Origin: Rhea pennata
Lineage: Eukaryota > Chordata > Aves > Rheiformes > Rheidae
Reading direction: 5' to 3'
NCBI RefSeq assembly: GCF_028389875.1
Contig: NC_084687.1
Location: forward strand, 3,260,157-3,324,156
Length of the DNA stretch: 64,000 nt
Made by a program: the position numbers and the translations under genes. Shown here one piece after another: positions 10,561 to 22,800 of this stretch. Below the pieces are notes generated by a model, which was not told the DNA's origin, searched no databases, and saw only the letters and a list, made by a program, of their open reading frames with translations. How positions within the stretch are numbered: the stretch's first letter is position 1; every line of letters starts with the position of its first letter.

Positions 10561-10838
10561 GCCCCGCCCCAACTCCTATTCGCCCCGCCTTTACCCGTGC
10601 GTCACGCCTCCGCGCCCGCTCGCGATTGGCCGAGCTGCAGCGCCTTGAGCGAAGCGGCCAATGGCGGCGCTTCCCCCGCCCGGATCCAAGATGGCGCCGC
10701 CGGAGGCTGCGGGAGGGCGGCGGTGAGGCGGCCTGCGGGGGGCCGCCGCGTTCCTCCGCGCTCCGCCGCTCCCGCCGCGGGGCCGGCCGGCCGGTGGGCT
10801 CGCTCGCTCGCTGGCCGGCCGGGGCCCGCCCCTCCGCC
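10560..10838 (+). promoter_or_regulatory. TBC1D22B core promoter and 5' UTR
   Basis: This is a CpG-island promoter. It has CCGCCC/GC-box-like strings, an inverted CCAAT box (ATTGG at 10624-10628), a forward CCAAT at 10658-10662 and a YY1-type CAAGATGGCG at 10687-10696. No TATA box is seen. YY1 motifs of this form commonly sit just downstream of the transcription start, so a start near 10670-10690 is inferred. An ATG inside the YY1 motif (10691) opens an 11-codon upstream frame ending at TGA 10724-10726, well before the main ATG at 10839. Confidence 0.7.
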
Positions 10839-13800
10839 ATGGCGGCCGAGAGCGGCCGGCAGTTCTGGAAGCGGAGCGCCAAGCTGCCCGGCAGGTGAGT
10901 GCGGGGGCCCGGCCCGGGCCGGGGCGGCGGGTGGCGGCGGTCCCCTCCCTGCAGGCCCCTGGGGGCGCGGGGTCGGCAGCAGCGTCCTCCCGCCTAGGGG
11001 GCCGGGGCGGCCCCTGGGCCGTGGGGAAGGGCTGTGGGTGCTGGGGGCCGTGTCCTTCTCCCCCCTCCCCCGGCTGTGGGGCAGGTGGCTTCGTCTTAGG
11101 GGGCAGCGTAGCTCTCTGCGGGGGGGAGGGGAGGAGGGAGCCGGGGGAGGGGTTGGTTGGGGGCCCTGGAAACGCCCCCTGCCCCGGGGAGGACATGAAT
11201 GGGGCAGCCCCCTGGCTATGGGGCAGGGGAGTCTGCTGGGGGGCCTGGGGTGCTCCCTTGCAGCAGGAGAGGGTGCGAGGACGTTACCCTGCTGGCTATG
11301 GGGTAGGAGAAGTTGGGTTGAGGGACCTGAAGCAGCCCCCCCACCCGGAAATGCCCATGCACCCCCCAGCTGTGGGGCAGGAGAGTCTCTTTGGGGGGCC
11401 TAGGATGCCCCCTGCAATGGGAAGGGGTGCCAGGGACAGATCTGCTGGCTGTGGGGGCAGATTTGGACTGGGGCAGGCCCCCCACTAGAAAGGGGGTGTC
11501 AGTATTATCTCTTCATCTGTGGGGTAGGGGATTCTGCATGGGGGCTCTAGGGACCCCCAGCTGCATGCCCGCCCCATGGAAAGCGTTGCAGTGTGTGTCA
11601 GGGTCTTGCAAGGCTCTTCCTGGAGCCAGGGCTGAAACATGCTCCTCTCCACAGATGTTGAAGAAGCCTCCTCCCTTCCTGAAGCCCTTAGAGGTGTGTC
11701 CTTGGGCAGCAGCTCCCCCGTCCCAAACAGGTGCCCCTGCCAAAACAGGTGCCCCCTTCCTTATTGTTTCCTCTGTGGGGTGTCACTCCTGGGCCACCTC
11801 TACTTGATACCCTGCTGGTTTTGAGGGTCCCTCGGCTGTTTGGGCCAGTGGGGCATCTCTGTGTGCACCTCCCCTGCTTTGTTTCCTCTGGGTGTGGTAT
11901 CCTCTTTCCTGTTGAGGCATTTGTGCCCACCTGGGGTGGGAGAGGGAAATGAGTAAAGTGTCTTGTTCTGGCAGAGTTTATGAGGAAGGGGCTGGTAATG
12001 ATGAGGGAGATGCTTCCTACGAGGCCTGAGAGCAAGGTTTTCCCATGTGGAGCCAGCCTCCAGGGAGGAAGGGGAGAGGGCACCCACCTCTCTGAGGAGC
12101 CTTTCACACATTACGTTTTAGTCTGGTGGTACTCAGACTTTCTATTATATTTATACTCCTGTTTGCCTTATCTGAACCCTGCTGTCCCCTCCTGATGTGC
12201 AGTCTGAAATGCTTAGTTGGCTTTAAATCTTGCTAGGCCAGTTAATTCTCTTTCTAATGTGCTTTCACTCTTAGTCTTAGTTACTGCTCCAGTTCCCTCA
12301 GGTTGGTGGGACAGTCCAGATCTGTGGCAAGCAAAGGGCAAGCAGTAAGTGTAATACGTTCTTCTTCATGGGAGAAGAAAATACTGTGCCATCCGTGGGG
12401 TTTTCTCTGTTGCCAGCCTCCCTTTTCTGGACATCTCACCTGTGCTTCTAGCTGTGTTCTCTACAACAGCCTATTTCTTCCATAGCTGATGACTTTGGGC
12501 CTTGACTTGGAAAGCTCATACTAGGTGAACCGGTTTGGGAGGCAGTCAGTCGTGCCTAGACAATGAGCTCCAACATCAAATGTTTGGCACAGTTCTCTGC
12601 TCCTAACAGGCTAATTTGCAATTATTCTTCTGACCTCTGGTGTCAGGCAGGCTGGTTGCCACTTTTAAATATCCTGTGTACCTGTCCTTCCCAGGGCAGT
12701 TACTAACAGGGATCTCGAAGACTGCGTTCCTAATGGACAATCTGACCGCACAGGGTGGCGGTGGGATGTGCTGTGTCCATGGTCACTAATGAGACGCTCC
12801 CTTTTCAATTTTTGATCTGAACTTTGAGAGATATTTCCGTACAGATTCTTGGCTGTTTCCATTCTTTGCCCTGACAAGCTGGCAGAGGAGAGCTTTGTAA
12901 AGATTTGGAGACAGTGTTGGGTTTCTTTTCTGTGATATTTTGTTAATTTGGTTGTTTAGTTTTATTAGCTTTTGCTTGGTGCTTTTTCCTTTGTAGATTT
13001 AGTGTTGTGGCACTACTAGTAAATGCTGTTTCATGTTGCTGGTAATGTCGTATGTTCTTACCATGGGAATTCTCACTCCAGTAAATTTTTGGGAGTACTT
13101 TGTCAGGTTGGCTTAGCCTGTTATCCTGTGTGATGCATTCTGATTATTTCCTGCTTTTTAGAGAGATGAGCAGCAAGACATCAGGGAGTTTTATTTAACT
13201 GCTGTTTTTAAAAAGGGAGATGCGGACTCCACTGGGAATAAAATATGTTCTGTCTCTGAAATGGCACAGAGATCTCATGGATATGCTTTGTGCTGCAGTG
13301 TCAGTAACCCAAACACTGTTACAAGCAGTGTAAAGCAGATACCACAGCAGAGATCGGGAGCCTGTTGTACTGGACGCTGAAGGCACAGGTAACGAGAAAT
13401 GCCTTGTCCTGGAGAGCATAAGCTAAAATAGAACAGAAAAGAGCAATTGATTGACTTGTCCAATCCTAATTGACCTTTGTGTGGAGCTTTAGGATCTGCT
13501 GAGAGTCTGTTACAGGGACAGGAGCTGAAGGAGTGGGATCAGGCATCAAGGGTACCACAGGTGCTGCAGCACCAACTTGCCATCTGGCAGTCGTGCATGT
13601 GCTTGCGTATTTTAAGTCACCTGTTGTATGTCTCCAAGTGTTTACACTCATTCCTACCCAGCTTATACCCTCTGCATGGATGAGTAGGGGAGAGAATTGT
13701 TCAGCAAGATCAAAGGTGGAGAAAAAGGAAAAAAAAAAGCATGGAAGAAAACCTGCTTCGTGCAGCAGATGGAGCTCAGCAGTGCTGGACGCTGGGGTTC

Positions 13801-16800
13801 AGCCCTGCCTCTTTGTAGGCTGCTGGAGGCGTGACTGTCACCTTCAGCTGTTTGTGTGGAAGCACAAGCTGATGAATTATGCTGCATTTGTGGGAGGTTA
13901 GGTTCTTATTATTCTTTAATAAGAGCTACTCAAGAGGTGGGACCCTCTGTTGCTGTATCAGGCGTTAGTCGATAGTGAAGGCATCAGCTGATTGCTTCAG
14001 AGCACCAGGAAGGGGTTTCTTCAGCCAGAGCTGCTGCCACATCCCCTCCTCTATCTATAATGCATGTCATTCATTTGGCTTGTGCACTTGAGGCCAGTAG
14101 ATCTAACTGTAGTTGCCATCCCTTTATGTGTGTTTGGGAGCATTGCCCGTCTGGCACGCGTGGGTTTTCCCCAGTAATGTGGATCCCTGTGCAGAGAAGA
14201 GCAGTGTTGTGACTGCTGTCAGAGGATGGTGCGAGCTGAGTGGTTTTCAGGAGGCTCGGCTGGCTCCTCTTCCAAATGGAGCTACCATGAGTCATTCAGA
14301 AGCAGCACTGATTTGGAGGGTGTTTTTTTTTTTTCTTAAAAAAACCAAACAAACTCTTGATAAACTGCTTGTTATGGCCACCCACGGGGCACCTCTGTTT
14401 AATAGCTGTCCTGACTCCTCAATGCTAATTAGTCAGCAAACTCTTTCCTGGCTCGGATCGTTGGTGGGTAAACACAGTGAGCCTTTTGAGCACTTCCAGC
14501 CACGAAGAGCTGCCACCGTAGTGGTGAGCCCACCCCTCGCTAGGTTTTGCTACTGGGATCTTTCTGTGCAGCGGTTGTTTCCAGCCTCTGCCCTGCACCT
14601 CTGCGTCCCTCCTCTGCCAGCTGGGCCTGCCGCTGTCACCTCCCCAGCATCAGCTTGTTTTCAATGTGCTTCCCAGCTGCACCAAGCTGCAGTCCCCCTC
14701 CTACACTGCTGGGCTCTGCTTGTTTTACTGCCGGGCTCCATCTGTGGCTCCTGGAAACCAGGCCAGCTCCCTGGACCCAAGAGGAGCTGTCCCTTGTGTG
14801 CCAGCTCTGAATGGGCTCTTGTCTCTGCAGTTGGACATGAGGCTATGCTGTGTACCAGGAGATGGGGAGGACTTGTTTTCTAGAGATCCAAGTGTAGCTT
14901 TTAGGGTAGGGAGGTTGTGAATAATTACCCCAATGGAGCTAATAACTCAAGATGCCCATCTTGTTTCTAAAGCCTGTAGAACTAGTAATGAGCACTCATC
15001 TAATAGCTCCTCTTCAAAGTGACACTCATCATGGAGCACTTGGAGCCCTGAGGCTCCCTGTCTGCTGGGGCACTAGTCCTGCTCCTCAGGGAGGGACGCC
15101 AGGGTGCTGAGATGTAGTGACTCGCTTCAGGCCGCGTAGGAAGGAGCTGATAAAGTTGGTGTTTGGACCAGAACTGAACTGTATACCATACCAGAGGCTG
15201 CCTCTCTGTAGCATTGGCTGTGAGCCTGAGAACCAGCATGGGGTTCAAACTCTCAAATGCCTTGCTGCGGAGTCCCAGTACTGCTGGCTGAAGTCCGTCC
15301 CTGTCTCTGAGGACTCAGAAGTGTAAATCTCCAAACCTGGAAAGCCCTTTGTTGGAAAAGAGAATAGACTTCAGTTTATAAGTCTGGGAGAAACTGAGGC
15401 ACGTGGTTACTCAGAGTGAATCGGCAGTGCAGCAAAGAACAGATTTCTGCTCCTTGTTCAGCCAGGCTGGAGAGAGCCAAGTGGTTGAAAAAGGTCTGTC
15501 TTTTCCACTGCAAAGAACTGCAAATTCACTTCAGCTGAATGTGGCACTTCTGATCTAAGGCTTTGAAGTCAGAAGTTTATTGAAGTTGCTTTTGGCTGGC
15601 ATTTGGCTCCTGACAGCAAGCAAGAAGTACGACCCCAGCCTAGGCTGAGGAGACTGTTCGTTGGGTCTGCTGTGGCTTTTGGCACTTTTTTTTTCCCCCC
15701 TTCCTGCAGCATTCAGCCTGTGTATGGAGCTCAGCATCCCCCACTGGATCCCCGGCTCACCAAAAAGTAAGTTTTATTTATCTTGTGGAGACAGAGACTA
15801 CTTTGGAGGGTTTTGACTCAGTCCTGCAGTAGCTAGGGTCTCCAGCATGCCCTGGCATTGTGGTATTCCACCTCTTTGATCAGACTGGCCCATGTAACTG
15901 GGAATGTAAAAATGACCCAGCAGCTACATTGGCCTTTTCGGAGCAAACTCCTGAGGAGGTTTCTGAAGTTGCTGCCTAAGTGCTGTAGGGTAGGTTGTGA
16001 CAGTGCCCACAGGAGCATGTACCTACCCTGGGCTTGCAGCATCCAGGCCAGCGCCTCTGTGCATACCCTCTGCGGTTTAAGCTCCAGCTCTGGCGTGGCC
16101 AAACTTCGGGCACATGTTCCCATCTGCTGCGAGGAGAGAAGGGCAGCAACAGGGTGCTGTGCTGTCTTGAGCTCTGTGAAAGTTGCAGGGGTAGCTTATC
16201 TGCCAGCACCCTTTATGGCCAGAAGTCTGTATTGTGTCGAACACATCAAAGGAGACAGGAGCATTCTTAAGCAGCGGTGTCTGAACCCTTCGCTCCCCAT
16301 CAGAGGGAAGAATTAAGGGAAGGGGGGGAGGTAAAGCCGCCTGGCAGCGTGGTGGATCAGCAGCCCGGCGGCTGCAGAATTGCAGCACCCTTCCTAGCAG
16401 GAAAAGGCAGAGCTGATCTCCTGACCTGCCTCCTTATCCCTATCTCGTGCTGTGTAGTGGTGAAGGCTCCCCCTTTTTTGTCACGCTTCAGCTGGTGGAC
16501 TTTGACTCCTGCAGCTTAAGGGTAAATGCGAAGGCTCCTCCTGTGCCTGAAAGCAGAAACAGGCCAGTGCCTGTGTGCTGGGAGCGATTACAGCTGCATC
16601 GAGAGTGTCTGCGAGCACTGATCGGCTCTCTTCAGGCTCTGATATGCCTCTCCCCAGGTTGCAAGGGTTTTTTTGTGTTAATCTTCCTGTTTTCTCTAGG
16701 GTGGGTGGAAGTGAAGCTGGAGAAGTTGTATGTCTCTCGTTTGCCCTTTTGGGCTCATGAGCCTGGCACTTCTCCAGCTGTTTGCTGGCACTATGGCCTT

Positions 16801-19800
16801 CCATGCCCTGAGATCCTACTGGCTCAGACTCTGCCTCCTGGCAGCTAGCAGCCTGGAGAGACTTAACGCATTCCTTGTGTTTGGGAGGAGGGGCAGGGCA
16901 ATTAGATAAGGATGAGACTAGCGGATTGGAACAAGGGTGTAGGGAGGGGGAAAAAACGGACTTGGCTAATGCCAGGGCTTTGATACTGTTTTTCTCTGGC
17001 TCCCAGTTTCATCAAGGACCGCTCCAAGGCTAATGCATTGCCTATGAAAAGCAAGAAGGCCTCCAGCTTTCATGAGTTTGCCCGAAACACCAGTGATGCC
17101 TGGGACATCGGTGATGATGAAGACGAGGACTTCTCTTCTTCCTTTTCCCAAACTCTGAACTCTAAAGTGGCCAAGGCCACAGCAGCCCAGGTACTGGAGA
17201 ACCACAGTAAGCTGCGGACGAAACCTGAGCGGGCCCAGTCTGCTCTCAGTGATGTGCCCACCAACTGCAAGGTCATCAAGTCCAGCAGTGAGGCCCAGCT
17301 CTCCAGGACATCTGGTAAGAGTCATTTTCAGGCATAGTCTGGTGGTCTCCTACTTGACTGTTGATCCCAACCTCTTGCTGCTACACACACGTTACGGGCA
17401 AGAGGCCGCAGCACAGCCCATATGCCTGACAGAGGCTCTTGCCTCCTTGTACTATGCTGCACTCCAAGGAGCCTTGTTAGAAGTCCTGACATTAATGCTC
17501 GTCTCCTCTACTGCTGGATATCTTATATACAGACATGTCTGTGCTGTAGGGTCACTGTTCTGGGCTCTAAGGGATTCTAGAGATCTGTTAAGTTCTTGGT
17601 CAGACTTGTTCACGTTCTGCTTTTTTTGTGGCCCAGTGCTTGTGTGTGTGTGTGTGTGTGTGCATGTCCCCTGCTAGGAATAACCTAGCAGGTCCCTGCT
17701 GCCAGCAGGTGGCATTGGTGGCTCATCACTGCCTCTGTGCACTGGCAATTAGCTTGATCACTGTTTAGATCAGAGGCAAGCAGGGCACATCTGAAGGTCA
17801 GTTCCTCTGGGATTCCTGCATGCTCCTTATGCCTCTGTGTCGTGTAGTCCTGCCACATGCCCTCTGATACCTGATAGGGGAAGTCTGATCTGTTGGCAGC
17901 CAGACGCCTAGAGGTGGGAGGAAGAGATGAGCGTTGGAAGAAGAGAGGAGAATTGGGGAGGAAAATGTTGGAAGAGCAACAATAGATGCCAGTGAACCAG
18001 TCTGAAGTGTTGATCTTTTAGTGGGCCAGTGAAGGTCTGGGGCTAGGGAAGAAACAGGTGAAATTTGCAGTGGCAAATCTCTGATGATGGCTAGCGAGGC
18101 TGGAGAGGTGCTGTCTCCTTCGCTATGTTATCTGCTCCTTCCAGAGGATGCCTGTGTGCGGACCCCCCTTCCAAAGCAACAGTCCCTCCCCCTTCGGCCT
18201 GTCATTCCGCTCGTCGCCCGGATCTCTGACCAAAATGCTTCAGGTGCCCCCCCAATGACAGTGAGAGAGAAAACGCGCCTGGAGAAGTTTCGGCAGCTTC
18301 TTTCTAGCCACAACACGGACTTGGGTAAGTGCAGTGAAGCCAGTGCCTGTGAGTGGGACAGAGAAGGCAGAGGGGACGTGTTGCCTCAGTGGAATGTGGT
18401 TCAGCTTGCAGTCACGTCTGTTCCAAGGTGGAAAAGTTCCTGCCTGTAGTTGTTCCAAGTGGGATCGTTCCAGATGATAACCTCTTTCACCAGCGGTGCC
18501 ATTCAAGGGCTGCCTCTATTTCCAGTCTGTCCTCATTGCATAGATGATGGTTGTGGTTGCTGGGATTTGTTGGACTCTGCTTGAGGACTGAATGCTGCTG
18601 AGAGGGGACTGATGGGTGAGAGCCCCTGCAGCCAGCAGTAGAAAGTGTCTCTACTCCCCTTGCCCTAGACCCACGTCTGCAGTCACTGCTAACGTGGAGC
18701 CTTCCTGGAGGCTCAATGTCTCTAGCGCCTGCAGGAGCAGACTGGGCTTTCCTCTCCTTCTAGGTGTAGTGGTGCCTGGACGTGCCTAGGATCTAATCCA
18801 TTACCACCACTGTCCGTTTGCAGATGAGCTGAGGAAATGCAGCTGGCCTGGTGTGCCCAGAGAGGTCCGACCTGTGACGTGGCGTCTCCTGTCAGTGAGT
18901 ACTTGTAGCCAAGAGCTGTGAGCCAAGAGTGGGTGGGAGGAATTTGACAGCCTGTGCAGAGCCTGGGACACACACTCCTAGACCCTCATGTGTCCTAAAC
19001 CAGGTTTGTTCATGTCATGCCTGTACCCAGCCTACAGATGAGCTGCGGTTTAAAATCGGGGAAGGTAATGGCTACATCTCTGAGCACAAAGCCCAGACTG
19101 GTGCTGGAAGTGTTTTCAAAGCAGAGCTAACCACAAGCTGCTGAATCTCATGAAGTTAGGGAACTCTGAGATCAGAAAAGACATTAAGATTGGTAAAGCC
19201 AAAACCTATGAGAACCTTCTACAGTTCTCTGTATCTGACAGGACTTCTGGGTGTATGGCTGCTTAGCAGGACTTCAGGGGATGGTCAGTGGCCAGAAGTA
19301 GGAGAAGAGGGTCTACCCTGACATCTGTCTTCCTGCTGCAGGGTTATCTCCCCGCAAACATGGAGCGACGAAAGCTAACTTTGCAGCGCAAGCGAGAGGA
19401 ATACTTTGGTTTCATCCAGCAGTATTATGATTCCCGGAACGAGGAACACCATCAGGATACCTACCGGCAGGTACAAGCGCCCTGCTTGTTACCTGGCTTT
19501 CTGCCTTGGTGTATCCCTTCTGTCCCTCTTGTTGCTGCTTGTCCCTGCATCTGAAGTCATACTAGAAGTTTCTCTAGCTATAGCTATTGAGACTTCTCCT
19601 CAGAGGCAGGCACCATGCCCCTCTCCATCTCTTTTAGGGCACTGGGTTAAGCCTTTCCTAAATTGCTGCTAATAACTAGATTTCAAACCCCAACTCTTGC
19701 CCAGCCTAGCTTGGGCAACCTGCCCAGCCCCGAGCAAAAGAGACTGGAGATGAAACTGCATGTGCTTTTTTTTCACCTCAGTGTGGCTGCTACCTGTAGC

Positions 19801-22800
19801 CCTGGCTGCGCTCATTAGCAAGTGCAGCTCTCCCCTGGGGACACTGGGAGGATGGATTCCCTTCCACTGGCCTGTGTGAGTTATTGTGCCCCTGAAAAGC
19901 AAGGCTGATGTGTGTACTGCACTGTCTTCCAGATCCACATTGACATTCCAAGGACCAACCCGCTCATTCCCCTTTTCCAGCAGCCGCTTGTCCAAGAGGT
20001 AAGGGGCAGGGGGTGAGGAGTGAGGCTCCTTGCTGCATTATGGTGAGTCAGGCTGATTGTATGTGGAGTTAGACCAGCACTAATGTTGGACTGAATTAGC
20101 TTTGTACTTCTCTGGCTGACGACTCCTGATGCCTTCTACAACTGATCAGCAAATACTTGCTTGAACTGTCTGGTCTTGTCCCATATTTCCAAAAGACGTC
20201 AGTCTTGGAGCTCGCAGGCTATGAGATCAGTTCTGTAGGACATGGCTGTCTCTGGCAAAACATGGCCAAGAGTTAGTAAGAGACCTGAAGTTTCTGTTTT
20301 GAACCAGCACAGGACATCAGTTGTGCTTGGCTATGAAACCTCTTCTGGGTGAAGCAGTATGTGACGGTCTTGGGCTGTGATAGGTTTGAGAGATGGCCAG
20401 GAGGTGCAGGCATCTGTTGTCTCTGGAAACAAGCTCAGCATGTATCTGTAGGATGTCAGAGCGTGGTGTCCTGGGGCCTGGGCTGTGTCTGGCTAGAAAT
20501 AGCACATAGTTTGGTTGTCTGGAGGGGTTGCTCTTCTGGGAGTTATCCTGATCTGTGATGTGGAGCTGGGAATACTGTGCTGATAGCTAATGGTTGTGAT
20601 AGTTAAAGAACACAGACAATAGCCTAGGCTGTCCATGTCACGTTCAACAAGGTGTGTAGCTGTGGTAAGAGGCAGCACTGCCCTGTGGATGAAAGGGTCT
20701 CAAGTCATCTGGATCTTGGAAAGTTGACCTCTATGTTTCTTCAAGCTGAGGCTTCAGGGAAGAGACCAGGAGCTGCCTTTTTCTGGGAAGTGTGGGCTGG
20801 CCTGTGGAGGTGGGGTCTGCGGATGGTATGGGAGAATATCGTCTGACTTGTGTGCTTCTTATCCAACAAGTATTGCTGTAGAGGGCCTGTCAGTGCATGA
20901 TGACCTCTGCTCTCCGAGCTTAGCAGTAACGCTTTTCTGCCTTTCCTTTGTGCACGGCTAATGCAGGTACCTGCTTTCCTTCCTTCTTCCTCTAGATCTT
21001 TGAAAGAATCCTGTTTATCTGGGCCATTCGACACCCTGCCAGCGGCTATGTACAGGGAATCAATGACCTGGTCACTCCATTCTTTGTTGTGTTCCTCTCG
21101 GAATATGTTGGTAAGTGACACTGGCTGCTTGAAGGCACGATGCTGCCTCTTGACCACAGTGTTTGTGACGGTGTGAAGTGCTGGCGTCAGAAAAGCTTGC
21201 CTTGCTGGAGGGGAGTTTGTCTCTTGGCTCCTGTGCCACACTAAAGATGCATCTTGACCTCTTTCTGTGTCTTGGCTGCCTGGTTGAATTGAATTTAGCT
21301 TCATAGCGTTGCTGAGCTCCACGAAAGTTGAAGTGCTAAGGGCACATTTGCATGTGAATGTACTTAATATAGTTGTAGCTTTGAAGAAAATAGCCTTTTA
21401 GGCACTGAGGGAGTTGAAACAAAATCCCGGACTACAGAGTTGAGGGAAGGGTTGAAATCTTGTTCTCAAAGCCTGAGTTTGGGAGCTAGCTCTTGCTCTG
21501 AGGTATGAGTGAACTATAAAGAGACCCTGTTGAGAATTTAAAATAAACTATTTGAATATTCCTTTCCTGTGCTGCTAGTACAGGTGTGTCTGTCAAGCTG
21601 AGAGCTTTCAGAAAGCAGATTTACTTCTCCCTGCTGCTTTGGGCTTTTTTATTAGCCAGTCACTTTTACTTGGAGATCAAGTCATTTTTGCCCATAGGAT
21701 TTTTATTCTTTCTCCAGCTCTAGCTGTGTTTGGGGTCTTACATTAACACTGGGAGGCTGTAATCCCTATGCCTAAAGACTCTTATAAACTCCTTTTTCCT
21801 TAAGGTGAAAAATGAAACCTTACTGGTGACAAATTCTGCTTGACAAATATTTTTAGGGTCTCATCCAAAGTTCATTGAAGTCATTGAATGCTATCAACTA
21901 TCTAGTTAAGGCTTTGTAAACTCGTACTAATCTGTCTTTTGAGGATGCTGTAAAGAGAGAAGCTACTCCAGTTTCCACTATGGCAGCCAGAAGTGATCGG
22001 TACTGATCCCTCAGAAGTGTCAGTGCTGCTTATAGTCTGAAGGAGAAAGCACAAAATGTCTTTGCTACCAAAGCAAAATGTAGGGTTTTGGGGGTGTTTT
22101 TTTTTTTCTCCTCCTCATCTTGAGTGAATTTTCTTTCCTGGGAGACAGAGAAACAAACTGCGTGGTAGACAACTGAGCAGGTTTCTCTTGACTGGTCCCT
22201 CTTGGGCCTTACTGCTTGAGGAGCATTAATGGTACTAAGTCTTGGTGGAGGCTGACTGCTTAAGATTGATCTGCTGGGTTAGAAAGCGCTGTGTTCAGAG
22301 TGAGTTTTCTATGCAAGAAAAGAGCTGATCTGAAATGTTGGAGCTGCCTGCAAGTATCACTCTGACTTCTTGCAGTCATGAGCCGTGTTGGGTGTCAGTG
22401 TCCAACTTTCTGTGTGTGTGGCTGCACCAGACCTGTCTCACTGGGGCTGTGCTTCTTGCAGTCTTGCAGGCTTGTTTTCTCCTCTCTGAAAAGTTCTCAC
22501 TGAATATGGCCTTCCCATTTCCAGCTGTCTCTGCAAGTTGCATTGGAGGAAAACCTCAAGTGCCTGAGATGCATCAAGTTGAATTTAGCCTAGCAACATG
22601 TGTTCTGCTTTCTCCAGAGCCAGGGTTTCAAAGCCAGCATTTAGATCAGAAGCGTGATATTCCTCTGTTTTGGTGGTTAATTGGCCTTTGATCTGGCTGT
22701 GAGGCAGCCTAAGTGTAAGGATGAGCTCAATAATATGTGGGAAAGAAGTGGCACCAGTCAGTGCCCCATAAATCCGGTTGCAGCAGGATTTAAGTTAATC

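Larger units (their letters stand above)
10895..15709 (+). other. TBC1D22B intron 1
   Basis: The first 0.7 kb is G-rich and contains a second degenerate tandem array, listed separately. The remaining 4 kb is ordinary unique sequence with a T-run/A-run pair at 14320-14350 and a MIR-like fragment near 15387. No extra exon is supported. Confidence 0.75.

Noticed and set aside
10513..11403. 296-codon plus-strand frame over TBC1D22B exon 1
   Set aside because: It is in a different frame from the TBC1D22B start at 10839 and is made of Gly/Pro/Arg-rich translation of a CpG island and the tandem array.
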